The notes under the pieces were generated by a model, which did not search any database, was not told the origin of the DNA, and saw only the letters and a list, made by a program, of their open reading frames with translations. Positions 1 to 9,525 of a stretch of DNA of 64,000 bases are shown in pieces. Source of the DNA: Dorea_D hominis (lineage in GTDB: Bacteria; Bacillota; Clostridia; Lachnospirales; Lachnospiraceae); NCBI RefSeq assembly GCF_014287705.1, contig NZ_JACOOY010000009.1, positions 51,430 to 115,429 of the forward strand, given 5' to 3'. A program made the position numbers and the translations under genes. The stretch's first letter is position 1. Every line of letters begins with the position of its first letter.

Positions 1-250
1 CTATTTCCCAATTATAATCACCGATATCTTTCTTTAACTGGTAATAAATCGGACTGTCTGTTGTTGAAAAGTCGTCAAACTTAATTGTTGCGACAAGTTC
101 TCCTCCTTCACTCGGAAGTTCTTTTGAATCAAGCGTATAGCTGTAGATTCCATATCCTGCAGCTTTTACTACACTCACCTGTCCACCCAATAATCCGAAG
201 ACCATTGCTAATGACAGGAGCCAGGCAAAAATTCTTTTCATTTTCCCCAT
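1..250 (-). CDS. Secreted protein, N-terminal fragment (cut by window edge)
   Basis: Reading the minus strand from an ATG at 250 gives 83 codons that run off the left edge of the window. The start (MGKMKRIFAWLLSLAMVFG...) is a Sec signal peptide, preceded by AGGAG about 8 bases upstream. The fragment is clearly paralogous to the N-terminus of the 592-residue protein at 9526-11304: both have an 'Y-x-x-x-L-x-S-x-x-L-P-S-E-GGEL' segment followed by 'FDDF-TTD-PIYYQLKK', probably one Ig-like domain. By analogy the missing part may carry FIVAR repeats and the lysine-rich C-terminal module, but this is inference. A promoter with a good -10 lies at 301-330. Confidence 0.8.
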   Translation of the reverse strand, partial: MGKMKRIFAWLLSLAMVFGLLGGQVSVVKAAGYGIYSYTLDSKELPSEGGELVATIKFDDFSTTDSPIYYQLKKDIGDYNWEI

Positions 251-300
251 TATTTTTTTCTCCTTTTCTTTTTTCATTTGTTAATTACATTACGATTACT

Positions 301-330
301 ATTATACGTTGTTTTTCGCATTCTCTCCAA
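301..330 (-). promoter_or_regulatory. Promoter of the fragment gene at 1-250
   Basis: On the minus strand TTGGAG (325-330) is followed after 18 bases by TATAAT (301-306), about 50 bases before the start codon. The -35 is embedded in CGATTGGA, an element also present at two other secreted-protein promoters in this window (6321-6353 and 11364-11396). Confidence 0.6.
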
Positions 331-433
331 TCGGTATTGTCAATAAAGCGATACATTTATTCATAGCATCTATGCAAAAAGAAGACTTTCTCCTGCCTTT
401 TATAGCAAGTGAACGCCTTCTCTTCGTTCTCTA

Positions 434-922
434 CTATTTCGTCTTCACTGCCTTAACTTTTGACCATCCAGAATACAGCTTCACTGTCTTCTTTCCGGCC
501 TTGACATTTTTGTATGTGCGAACTCTTACATAGTAAGTTTTCTTAGCACTTAATTTTTTCACTGTTTTCTTAACAGTTGTATTTTTAGAAATCGTAGATG
601 TCTTTACAGATTTTGCGAACTTTTTATTTGTAGAATACTGTAACTGATATCCGCTTGTCTGCTTGCTCTGTTTCTTCCATGTTGCGCTGAAGCTCTTTCT
701 TGCAGCTTTTACTTTGGAAAGGCTTGTTCCCTTTGGATTGATCTTGAATGTCTTTGTAAATGTTCCTTTGTAGTCTCCCTTGAAAGTAACTTTTACTGTG
801 TAAGATCCGACATTCTTGCAACCTGCAGCATATTTTACTGTATAGTCTTTGCTTGTGATCTTCTCGCCTTTGTCGTTCTTAGCAACGATGCTTGGTTTGT
901 GTGTCTTTCCATCGTATACATA
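434..922 (-). repeat. Direct repeat, copy 1 (shared C-terminal module DNA)
   Basis: This 489-bp stretch encodes the last 162 residues (from YVYDGK to the stop) of the LRR protein and is nearly identical in DNA sequence and length to 2485-2973 in the next gene, in the same orientation, 2051 bp apart. Most differences are single bases, many at third positions, with more divergence in the last ~60 bases. Recent duplication or gene conversion is likely. Confidence 0.85.
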
Positions 923-2479
923 GCTTGTCTTAGAAAGTGTTACAGATTTTACTTTCTTTACTTCCGGTGTTGGTTCCGGCTTTGGCTCCGGTGTCGGCTC
1001 CGGCTTTGACTCTTCTTCGCCCGCTTTACTTAATACAAACTTAAGCTTTTCTTTTCCGGTTGCTTTCACCCCATTGACAGTTGCTGTCGTTCTCGGCGGA
1101 CCACCTTCTACTCCATAAGAAACGGTATAATAGATTTCTTCTGGATTTGCAATATATTCATCTGCCGGTCTGATTGCAATCTTATCGTAAATAGTATCCA
1201 TCATCTTATGTGAAACGATGAGCATACCATTTTCATCACTGACAAGCTCCTCCGTGTCTTTTACGTAAGGTGTAGTCTTTTCTTTTACAAATTTCACACC
1301 CTCCATCGGAACGCCTTTTTTATCTACCACTCTGATTTCAATGCGATCCCAAATTGCATTCGACTCGTTCTCGTACTCTGGGTAAACATCCGGTGCCTCA
1401 CCTTTTTCAATCTTTTCTTTATTGCTTTTAATTGCCTGTATTTTCTTTTCATCGATATAAGTTTTCTGTTCCTCTGTCAGCTTATCATATGTATCCAATG
1501 CCTTCTGCACGATTTTCAAATCTGCGGCACTCATGTTACTGATGCTGAATTCATCAATACATTTATTCACTTCAATTGCCGCAAATAAATCATCTTTCTT
1601 TGAATTATCCGGCAGATAAGTCATTTCTTTATCCAGGGAAGTAAGCTCAGCAAGCGGTCGGATATCTGTGATTTTTAAATCTCCTGTCAGACTGATCCTT
1701 TCCAGGGATTTAATCTTGCTTACGGACGCGATATCTGTAAGCTCCGGATTGTCTGACACATCTAACGATGTAAGACTTGTAAGCCCACTCATATCCGGAA
1801 GTTTTTTCAATTTGTTATACGAAACATCCAGCGTCCTAAGTTCCGGCAGCTGTCCAAGTGGTGCAATATCTGAAACTTTATTACGAATCAGACTTAAACG
1901 CGTCAGTTTTTTCATATTTGCAATCGCAGAAATATCTGTAATCTCATTTTCATTGAGTAGCAGACTACGCAAATTCGTCAGACTCTTAAGCGCGGAAATA
2001 TCTGTGATCCCATCACCTTTTAAGAATAACTGCTCCAACTGACTTAATCCTGAAAGTGGCGTAAGGTCTTTAATTCTTGCGCCCTCTTTGTACGCTGTAA
2101 ATCCGATTACAATCTGCTTTGCAGATGTGGCATATTGCAAACCTTCCAGGCTTTCCACATACCATGGCATTTTCCAGTTTTTAAATCCATTTGGATTGGA
2201 GCTGGATTCATAAAAAATGTACTGTACAGTCGAGGATGCTACATCTTCTTTTGTCAGTACTAACTTCTGATCATTTTTACTCATTGCCGAACGAATCGCC
2301 CAATTAAGTATTGGATCCGGAACGACATCTTCCTTCTCCGGATAATAGACATCCTTTTCTGCCAGCCCGGAACATCCTCTAGCTTGTGCATGGACATTGC
2401 CTGTCCATGCACATGTAGCGAGCATAATTCCGGTCATTAGCATTGCGACGTTTTTCTTTACTCTGTTTTTCAATTTCAT
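434..2479 (-). CDS. Secreted internalin-like leucine-rich repeat protein
   Basis: A 681-residue exported protein. The start at 2479 (MKLKNRVKKN) is preferred over the upstream GTG because AAAGGTGA lies about 9 bases before it; it begins 5 bases after the stop of the preceding gene, so translation is probably coupled. Layout: signal peptide 1-32; about seven SDS22/internalin-type 22-residue LRRs (L-x-x-L-x-x-L-x-L-x-x-N-x-I-x-D-I) near 110-285; a helical cap 290-365; a prealbumin-like domain 375-480; a Pro-Glu-Lys linker; and the shared C-terminal module 511-681. There is no LPXTG or transmembrane anchor, so attachment, if any, probably depends on the basic C-terminus. A role in adhesion is inference. 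It is the third gene of an operon starting at 6265. Confidence 0.85.
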   Translation of the reverse strand: MKLKNRVKKNVAMLMTGIMLATCAWTGNVHAQARGCSGLAEKDVYYPEKEDVVPDPILNWAIRSAMSKNDQKLVLTKEDVASSTVQYIFYESSSNPNGFKNWKMPWYVESLEGLQYATSAKQIVIGFTAYKEGARIKDLTPLSGLSQLEQLFLKGDGITDISALKSLTNLRSLLLNENEITDISAIANMKKLTRLSLIRNKVSDIAPLGQLPELRTLDVSYNKLKKLPDMSGLTSLTSLDVSDNPELTDIASVSKIKSLERISLTGDLKITDIRPLAELTSLDKEMTYLPDNSKKDDLFAAIEVNKCIDEFSISNMSAADLKIVQKALDTYDKLTEEQKTYIDEKKIQAIKSNKEKIEKGEAPDVYPEYENESNAIWDRIEIRVVDKKGVPMEGVKFVKEKTTPYVKDTEELVSDENGMLIVSHKMMDTIYDKIAIRPADEYIANPEEIYYTVSYGVEGGPPRTTATVNGVKATGKEKLKFVLSKAGEEESKPEPTPEPKPEPTPEVKKVKSVTLSKTSYVYDGKTHKPSIVAKNDKGEKITSKDYTVKYAAGCKNVGSYTVKVTFKGDYKGTFTKTFKINPKGTSLSKVKAARKSFSATWKKQSKQTSGYQLQYSTNKKFAKSVKTSTISKNTTVKKTVKKLSAKKTYYVRVRTYKNVKAGKKTVKLYSGWSKVKAVKTK

Positions 2480-2484
2480 TTGCT

Positions 2485-2973
2485 TTATTTCACCTTTACA
2501 CTCTTCACTTTGGACCATCCAGAATACATTTTCACTGTCTTCTTTCCGACCTTTACATTTTTGTAAGTACGCACTCTTACGTAGTAAGTTTTCTTTGCGC
2601 TTAATTTCTTCACTGTTTTCTTTACAGTGGATGTCTTTGTAATTGTTGTTGTCTTTACAGATTTTGCAAATTTCTTATTAGTAGAATACTGTAACTGGTA
2701 TCCACTTGTCTGTTTGCTCTGTTTCTTCCATGTTGCGCTGAAGCTCTTTCTTGCAGCTTTCACTTTGGAAAGGCTTGTTCCCTTTGGATTGATCTTAAAT
2801 GTCTTTGTAAATGTTCCTTTGTAGTCTCCCTTGAAAGTAACTTTTACAGTGTAAGTTCCGACATTCTTGCAGCCTGCAGCATATTTTACTGTATAGTCTT
2901 TGCTTGTGATCTTCTCGCCTTTGTCGTTCTTAGCAACGATGCTTGGTTTGTGTGTCTTTCCGTCGTATACATA
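2485..2973 (-). repeat. Direct repeat, copy 2 (shared C-terminal module DNA)
   Basis: Partner of the 489-bp direct repeat at 434-922, same orientation. Homologous recombination between the copies would delete one gene while leaving a functional chimera, because both copies are in frame at the same distance from the stop codon. Confidence 0.85.
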
Positions 2974-4422
2974 GCTTGTCTGAGCAAGTTTTACAGAAGC
3001 TACTTTTACTTCCGGTTTTTCCGGATTTGATGGTTTCTCCGGTTCAGTTTTTACCAATGCTGCTTCTGCATCTTTCACTGCCTGAATCGCATTCTGGAAC
3101 TCCGCATTTGTTGCACTATTATCTTCTGCAATTTTCTTTGCAGCTTCTACTGCATTCTTATAAACATTCCATGACTCTGCTGTATAATCAGATTCATTTT
3201 TCTTTCCAGCCTCTGTGAAGATTTCTACCATTGTGTTTTTCGATTCCTCTGTCACTACTGTTCCTGCAATCTTGACACCATTCTCGCCTTTTGCCATATA
3301 ATATCCATCTTCTGAATTTGGAATAGTCTCTACTCCGATTTCCCAGTATGCGGCTTTCGGAAGGTGTAAAACAGACGGGAATTCTGCTTCAAATGTACGA
3401 AGAGTTTCTGTACCTTTTGCTTCCGCTTCTTTTTCTTCCACCTGGCTTAATAAGACTCCTTTTGGTGAATAACAGTGTACTACGTAATAGAACTTTGCAG
3501 GAAGACTTGTTCCTTTCACAGTAATTGTAGCTGTACCACCCTCGCGACTTACTTCTGCACCTGCGCCAGATACCTCTGAAATACTTAGTTCGTTCTTTTT
3601 TACAACAAGCTTTACTTCTTCGCCATTGTATTCCTGTCCATTTACTTTAGCGATGTAATTCTCATTCTGGTTTGTGTCTCTTTCAAAATAAATATTTTCA
3701 ATCGGTGTAACGATTTCATAATCTTCGCCTTCTGCAAGTGCTATCGCAAATGGCATACCGATTCCTTCTCTTTGTGACAGTGTATAGCTTGCTGTTCCGA
3801 CCGCATCTGTCGGTTGTGCGAATGAATTCCTACAGCAATTCGGAGAGAAGATCTCTAAGTGTACGCCCTCTACCGGAAGACCCTTTTCATTTACTACTTT
3901 TACGTTCAATGTCTTTGGATGCTCTACTGGTTCTACTGGTTTTTCACTTTCTATCACCTTTAGTGCCAGATCAACAGTCTCCCCTGCATATGCTTTTCCA
4001 TTTACAGATACAATGCAAGGATACCCCCAGCTTTCACCAGAATTTTGTACATCCATTTTTATGGAATCATTTGCAAGTGTATATCCGCTTCCTGATGCGG
4101 GTTTTACTTCATAGATTCCAAATCCTGTTCCATCACCGTCCGCAGCATCCATGTTTGCCATAACAAGATCAGTAAAATCATTTTCATCCAAGTATGCTTC
4201 TCCATCTTCATCTGTTGTGGCAAAATCATAAGTTTCCCCATCTTTTTCAAAGACAAGCTCCACGCCACTTAAAGCTTTTCCTGATTCATCCACTGCGCGA
4301 ACTGCAAGTTCTGTCGCATGACTTGCCGCCTTTGCCGTCAAAGGTGCTGCTCCTGCAAATGTACCAAGCACCATCGCTGCTGTAAGCACACCTGCAAGAA
4401 GTTTTGCTTTTAATTGTTTCAT
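2485..4422 (-). CDS. Secreted prealbumin-like/FIVAR repeat protein
   Basis: A 645-residue exported protein whose ATG at 4422 follows AAAGGAGGAAG. Signal peptide 1-33 (ends ...AAPLTAKA). Two prealbumin/Cna-B-like domains come next (about 35-165, ELAVRAVDESGKALSGVELV; and 170-280, LNVKVVNEKGLPVEGVHLEI), then an Ig-like domain (285-390), a FIVAR-like three-helix segment (395-460, TAESWNVYKNAVEAAKK), a short Pro-Glu-Lys linker and the shared lysine-rich module (475-645). No sorting signal is seen. It starts 19 bases after the stop of the Big_2 protein gene and ends 5 bases before the LRR gene, so the three genes form one operon. Function unknown; a cell-surface role is inferred. Confidence 0.85.
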   Translation of the reverse strand: MKQLKAKLLAGVLTAAMVLGTFAGAAPLTAKAASHATELAVRAVDESGKALSGVELVFEKDGETYDFATTDEDGEAYLDENDFTDLVMANMDAADGDGTGFGIYEVKPASGSGYTLANDSIKMDVQNSGESWGYPCIVSVNGKAYAGETVDLALKVIESEKPVEPVEHPKTLNVKVVNEKGLPVEGVHLEIFSPNCCRNSFAQPTDAVGTASYTLSQREGIGMPFAIALAEGEDYEIVTPIENIYFERDTNQNENYIAKVNGQEYNGEEVKLVVKKNELSISEVSGAGAEVSREGGTATITVKGTSLPAKFYYVVHCYSPKGVLLSQVEEKEAEAKGTETLRTFEAEFPSVLHLPKAAYWEIGVETIPNSEDGYYMAKGENGVKIAGTVVTEESKNTMVEIFTEAGKKNESDYTAESWNVYKNAVEAAKKIAEDNSATNAEFQNAIQAVKDAEAALVKTEPEKPSNPEKPEVKVASVKLAQTSYVYDGKTHKPSIVAKNDKGEKITSKDYTVKYAAGCKNVGTYTVKVTFKGDYKGTFTKTFKINPKGTSLSKVKAARKSFSATWKKQSKQTSGYQLQYSTNKKFAKSVKTTTITKTSTVKKTVKKLSAKKTYYVRVRTYKNVKVGKKTVKMYSGWSKVKSVKVK

Positions 4423-4441
4423 AATCTTCCTCCTTTGTATT

Positions 4442-6265
4442 TTATTTTATTTTGATTTTAATGGTTTTCTTAATACCACTTCCATCCGTTGCCTTTGCGG
4501 TTATTTTTACTGTCTTTCCTTTTCCCGCTTTCTTTGCTGTTACTTTTCCTTTCGCAGTAACTGTTGCGTATTTGCTATTTGAGCTATTCCATACCAGTTG
4601 TTTATTCGCATCTTTTCCGGTTGTTTTTACAGTCGCTTTAACTGTAATTGCTTTTCCGTTCTTTAATGTGTCAGAAGCCTTTAATGTGATTTTCTTTACG
4701 GCATGTTTTCTTATACGAATCGTATAACTTCCGGACTTTTTACTTCCGTCAACCGCTGTTGCCCTTATGGTAACCTTCTTTCCTGCTCCTGCCTTATTTA
4801 CGGTAACTTTTCCGGCAGAAGTTACAGTTGCATATTTTTTATTGGAAGTTGTCCATTTCACTTTTTTATTTGTTGCTTTTGCAGGAGATACTTTTGCCTT
4901 TAACTGAATTTTCTTCCCTGCTACAATATCCCTGGATGCTCCAGTCACCTGCACCTTGCTTGCCTTTATCGTTTGCAAATCACTTGCTTTTCCATATTCT
5001 ACTACGACCGGATACATGCCCAGACTGTGCATTGTAAACTGAACATCAGTGCCGTTCTTCGTCTTCTGATTTTCAAAGGCCAGCTTCTTTAATTGCTTCT
5101 CTCCATCAAGGTAATATACGTTCTTTACTGTTTTTCCCTCCGGAACTTTTCTTGTTACCTGAAATTCTCCGGCTGCAAGTTTCGCTCTTTCCCAGCGATG
5201 TGGATTTACGACACTGATGTCCAGGACTTCATAGTCTTTATTCGGAAGTTCACTCACAAGATCTTTGCTTAAAGATTTCTCATATAAAAGCATATCCTTG
5301 AAATTGATTCCTGTCACACTCGTATCACCTGATTTGCTTACAAGTATTGTATCCGAATGATGTGTCTCGTTCTTATCTACTAGTCGAAGCTCATCTACCT
5401 TTGCACAGCTGGAATGATTGTACGCATATCTTCCTGCACCGTACTCAGATTTATCTTTTGCTACAAGTGGAAATGAATCCATATCCCATTGTTCATTCTC
5501 AATTACTACCATGTAATTTTGATCTTCCAGAAGCTCTGTCTGCAATCTTCCATTTTCTCCGGTAGTACATTCTAATGTCTCCACCGGACTTACAAGCTTG
5601 AGCTTTACATTTTTTAAAAATCCTGTTCCATTTTTATAGTACACCGGCAGGCTGATTCCAACACGCATATCATTTTCCAGCTTATCGTATACTTTGTTCG
5701 GATCTCTCTTGTACATTCTAAATTCATCCACTTCTGGATAATCGTAAATCATCTGTCCGTCATTATCCTGGATGTTTTTCTTAATATTGTAAATTTTCCC
5801 TTCTTTCACCCAACAATAAAGGATCGGTGTACGATATTCTTCGTCCTGCGCATAGATCATGTAGTTATTGTTATTAACAAGACTCAAGTCTGGAAGTACT
5901 CCGTTTTTTACATTTACTTCTCCTTCTTTTTCTTGTTTTGTAGTATTGTAGATTACAAATCGAACCGGTTTCGTCATTGGTCGCATAACGATTGGATTAG
6001 CTGAAGCAATTACTACTTCATTGACCTTTATTCCTTTCACTGTCACACGATCCGTCGCATAAATATCCTTGTATTGATATCCCGGTACTCCGTTGTATCT
6101 TTTTTGTTCCAGCTCATCTGTAGTCTGCACAACTTTCTTCTGTTCTGTACTTGTCTGTGCGCTTGCAGCGCTTACACCGCACATCATCCCCGGTGCAACG
6201 CCTGCGACCAGGTCCCCCACAACAGCCGCACAAAGTAAGCCTGTAAGTATCTTTTTCCCTTTCAT
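4442..6265 (-). CDS. Secreted protein with two C-terminal Big_2 domains
   Basis: A 607-residue exported protein; start ATG at 6265 with a GGAGG-type site just upstream. Signal peptide about 1-36 (hydrophobic LLCAAVVGDLVAG, then ...GVSAASA). Residues 40-430 have no family I recognise; they contain short prealbumin-like stretches (VKLKLVSPVETLECTTGENG). Residues about 435-520 and 523-607 are two bacterial Ig-like (Big_2) domains with the typical core (AKVSPAKATNKKVKWTTSN ... YATVTSAGKVTVNKAG). The end (KTIKIKIK) differs from the module used by the next two genes, but it is equally lysine-rich. It is the first gene of a three-gene operon driven by the promoter at 6321-6350. Confidence 0.8.
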   Translation of the reverse strand: MKGKKILTGLLCAAVVGDLVAGVAPGMMCGVSAASAQTSTEQKKVVQTTDELEQKRYNGVPGYQYKDIYATDRVTVKGIKVNEVVIASANPIVMRPMTKPVRFVIYNTTKQEKEGEVNVKNGVLPDLSLVNNNNYMIYAQDEEYRTPILYCWVKEGKIYNIKKNIQDNDGQMIYDYPEVDEFRMYKRDPNKVYDKLENDMRVGISLPVYYKNGTGFLKNVKLKLVSPVETLECTTGENGRLQTELLEDQNYMVVIENEQWDMDSFPLVAKDKSEYGAGRYAYNHSSCAKVDELRLVDKNETHHSDTILVSKSGDTSVTGINFKDMLLYEKSLSKDLVSELPNKDYEVLDISVVNPHRWERAKLAAGEFQVTRKVPEGKTVKNVYYLDGEKQLKKLAFENQKTKNGTDVQFTMHSLGMYPVVVEYGKASDLQTIKASKVQVTGASRDIVAGKKIQLKAKVSPAKATNKKVKWTTSNKKYATVTSAGKVTVNKAGAGKKVTIRATAVDGSKKSGSYTIRIRKHAVKKITLKASDTLKNGKAITVKATVKTTGKDANKQLVWNSSNSKYATVTAKGKVTAKKAGKGKTVKITAKATDGSGIKKTIKIKIK

Positions 6266-6320
6266 ATTCCCTCCATTTTTCTTGTAATTCTTTGTTAAAT
6301 CATTACTTTTCTTTACTTTT

Positions 6321-6353
6321 ATTGTAATATATCCTCCGCACTCCTTCCAATCG
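6321..6353 (-). promoter_or_regulatory. Promoter of the three-gene surface-protein operon
   Basis: Minus strand TTGGAA (6345-6350), 18-base spacer, TACAAT (6321-6326). The -35 lies in CGATTGGA, as at 301-333 and 11364-11396. No other promoter is evident in the 4442-434 operon. Confidence 0.55.
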
Positions 6354-6415
6354 ATTACATTGATAAACGAGCCTTTTTATAGATGTCATCTATTGTATAT
6401 TATTGCTATATAACA

Positions 6416-6456
6416 AATGAGCAGGTCCCTTATTGTAAGGGTTTCCTGCTCATAAA
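6416..6456 (-). terminator. Rho-independent terminator
   Basis: The inverted repeat ATGAGCAGG...CCTGCTCAT has an inner CCCTT/AAGGG stem and lies just downstream of the stop codon at 6467. It ends the interrupted LRR gene's transcript and separates it from the operon starting at 6265. Confidence 0.7.
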
Positions 6457-6466
6457 ATGGATTTAA

Positions 6467-9319
6467 TTATTTTACTGTTGTCTTCTTAACTGTAGACCAT
6501 CCGGAATATAATTTCATTGTCTTTCCGTTTACTTTCACCTTCTTGTATGTACGAACGCGAACGTAGTATGTCTTCTTCGCAGTTAACTTTGTTACTGTCT
6601 TTGAAACAGTCTTATTGTTAGAGATTGTCGAAGTCTTCACGCTGCTCTTGAAACTCTTGTTTCTTGCATACTGCAACTGATATCCAGATACTTGTGTTTT
6701 CTGTCTTGCCCACGTTACTTTGAAACTCTTCTTGGCTGCCTTTAATGACTTCAACTGTGTTCCTTTTGGAACAATCGTAAATGTCTTTATGTATTTTCCT
6801 TTGTACCCGTTTTTAAATGTTACGGTTACGGAATACTTGCCGACATTCTTACATCCAGATGCGTATTTTACTTTGTAGTTGGATGATGAAATTACTTTCT
6901 TCTTATCATCCTTCGCTACAACTGTCGGACGTTTTACTTTTCCGTTGTATGTGTAAACCGTTGTCTTAAGTGCAACAGAAGATACTTTCTTTACTTCCGG
7001 TGTTGGTTCTGGCTTCGGTTCTGGTTTCACAATCTTTTCCAGTCCTGCAATAGCCTGTTCCAGCTTTGTTCTTGCTTCATCTACCTGCTGCTGGGTTGCA
7101 TCTTCGTTATTTCTGACTTCATTTGCTTCCCAGAATACCGGGTAGAAAGCGTTCCATGATTCTTCTGTGTAATCAGCCTTTTTCAGTCCTCTTGCAATAC
7201 TAAGCTGTGTCTGAAGTCCTTTCAGATCAAGCTTTTCTTTTTCTTTTTCTGCTACTTCTACAAAGAAACTAAGATCCGCAGGGTCGTCTACAGTGATCGA
7301 CTTTATAAGTTCACTGTTTGCGCCATATTCGCCTTTCACATAATATACTTCTATTTTCGTTACTTTTGACTGTTCTTCTACAAGACGAATTCTTACTTTT
7401 TCATACTTTTTCGATTCAAGCATGTCTATTGTATAGTAATTATAAGATCTGCCCTGTGTCGTATATTCTGCAAGTCCATCTGCATCGGACTCTATCTCTG
7501 TAGTTCCCGGTGTCCAGGAATTTCCAACCGTAAATTTAAGTCCAGGAATTGCAACACCTTTACTATCTACAAAAGCGATGTGCAGTGTCTTGTAATCCGG
7601 TCCTTTTTCGAGTCCATCAATGGCATTGATCAGTTTTTCTTCTGCTGCATCGATCTGCTCCTGCGTCGCATTTTCATTTTCATTGACACTGTTTGCCTGA
7701 GCAAGTGCATTTTTCAATGCTTTATAAGACTCTTCTGTGTGCCCAGCTTCTTTAACTGTTTCCGCCTTTTTGATTGCTTTCTCAAGATTCTGTTTATTTA
7801 CACAAAGCACCTCACCTGCGTTCAGCTGTAGTGTACGATTAATGGATGGCTTATCAACTTCTGTTCCATTAATCTTACCAATTTGTCCTTCTTCATTCAC
7901 CTCAACTGTGATCGCATCTTTGTCTCCGGTAAATTTAGACTCTTCATTCAGTGAAATATTATATGTAAGCGTCTTTACTGCTGTCGGGAATGTGTACTCT
8001 GCAATTCCGTTGCCATCTGTACTGATTTCAGAAAGCACTTCATCGGAGCCCTGCTTTTTCACACTGAATTTTACATTTTTCAGTGGCTGTCTGTCTGCAT
8101 TACCAACAAAAATATTAATTGTAGATTTGTCTGCTTCATAGTACTTATCGTATTTGGAAAGAGAACTGTCTGGCTCAACAGCCTTTCCTTCTTCTAAAAG
8201 TTTAATATTCTTCTCTGCAACGCTGATACGATTCTCATTAATATAGGATTTCGCATCTTCGGAAGCTTTGTTATATGCTTTTCTTGCAGCAATCACATTT
8301 GTCTTGTCACCAAGTTCTACTGTATTCGCATTAAACTTCTCAATCAAACGATTTACATTTATTACTTCGAATAACAAATCTTTCTTTGTCTCAATCTTTG
8401 TACCACTTAAGTTCAATTTACCCTTTGTAAGTTTTGTAAGCTCTGTCAGCGGTGTAATATCTGAGATATTTTTATTATTACCCAGATTCAAAGATTCCAG
8501 ATTTCTAAGATTTGCAAGTGGAGTAATATCTGAAACCTGATTGTTAATAAGATCAAGTTCTTTTAACTTTGTCATATTCTTAAGAGCACTGATATCTGTG
8601 ATCTTATTATCTCCAAGCCACAGCATCTTCTCTATATTCGTAACACCTTCCAGTGCAGAAATATCAGTAATATTATTATTACGCAGTGTTACTTCCTGCA
8701 AACTTGTACATCCCTCTAAACCGTTCAGCGTTTTGATGTTGTTAGACTCCATCGCCAGATATTTCAGCTTGCTCATCTTCTTTAACGGTGTAAGGTCTGA
8801 TATTGTGTTATGGCCACAGTTCAAACGTTCCAGATTCACTAAGCCGGAAAGTGGCTTGAGCGTTGTAAGCTCATTCATGTAAAATCTTAAATCACCAAGA
8901 TTCGTCAATTTTGAAAGTGGGCTTAAGTCCTTGATCTTATTGTAAGATAAATCAATCTTGTAAAGATCTTTACCATACTGTAATCCTTCTAAGCTGTGTA
9001 CATAAATATCCAATGTCTCCGGATATGCTTCCGGATGTGTACCTGCTGAGAAAGTAAACTGTTTCAGCCCTTCAAAACGTTCCGGTGTAATGGGTTTATA
9101 ATCTTCTTTTTTATAACTCTGATCGAGTGTCACACCACGGATAACCCAGTTTAACATCCAGTCCTGGATCACATCTTCTGGTGCCGGTTGGAAGACATCC
9201 TCTTCCTCTACATTCACTCACGCATCTGCTGCATGGGCTGCCATAGATATGTTTCCCGCACATAACATAGCTGCCAGTAACGCTACTGTAATTTTTTGTC
9301 CTAATTTTTTCCAGTTCAT
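6467..9319 (-). pseudogene. Secreted LRR protein gene interrupted by in-frame TGA
   Basis: An ATG at 9319 opens a signal peptide (MNWKKLGQKITVALLAAMLC...AAHAADA) that ends in a TGA at 9218-9220. The same frame then stays open for 916 codons from GTG 9217. The paralogue at 434-2479 has Arg about where the TGA lies (HAQARG versus HAADA-stop), so CGA to TGA is the simplest origin. Mature part: about nine internalin-type LRRs, a helical cap, a prealbumin-like domain, a FIVAR segment, a second prealbumin-like domain, another FIVAR segment, a Pro-Glu-Lys linker and the shared C-terminal module. Without readthrough the product is a 33-residue signal peptide; restart at the adjacent GTG would give an unexported protein and has no good ribosome site. 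A sequencing error cannot be excluded. Confidence 0.8.
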
Positions 9320-9451
9320 TACTATTTTCCTCTCTATTTTAATACATCTATATAGTACCAAAATTAATTATAACGAGAAGCTTACTCTTTGTAAATTCAT
9401 TTCCTGTATAACACTTATAGATAATTTTCATATGCCATAATTTGTGTTATA

Positions 9452-9507
9452 AAAAGAAAACGGTGCGTAAGAATCTTAATTTTCTCACACGCCGTTTTCT
9501 TAAATTA
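9452..9507 (-). terminator. Rho-independent terminator
   Basis: AAGAAAACGGTGCGT pairs with ACACGCCGTTTTCTT around an 18-base loop, just after the stop codon of the gene at 9526-11304; T-rich on the exit side. Confidence 0.75.
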
Positions 9508-9525
9508 TTATGCAACTTATATTTA

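Noticed and set aside
1668..2042. Long plus-strand open frames opposite the surface-protein genes
   Set aside because: They lack ribosome sites, have Ser/Phe/Leu-rich antisense-type composition and lie opposite well-supported genes.
9215..9320. UGA as a selenocysteine codon in the LRR gene (a small GGAAG/CTTCC stem lies about 10 bases after it)
   Set aside because: The site is a linker after a signal peptide, not a redox centre, the paralogue has Arg there, and the stem lacks the expected SECIS features.
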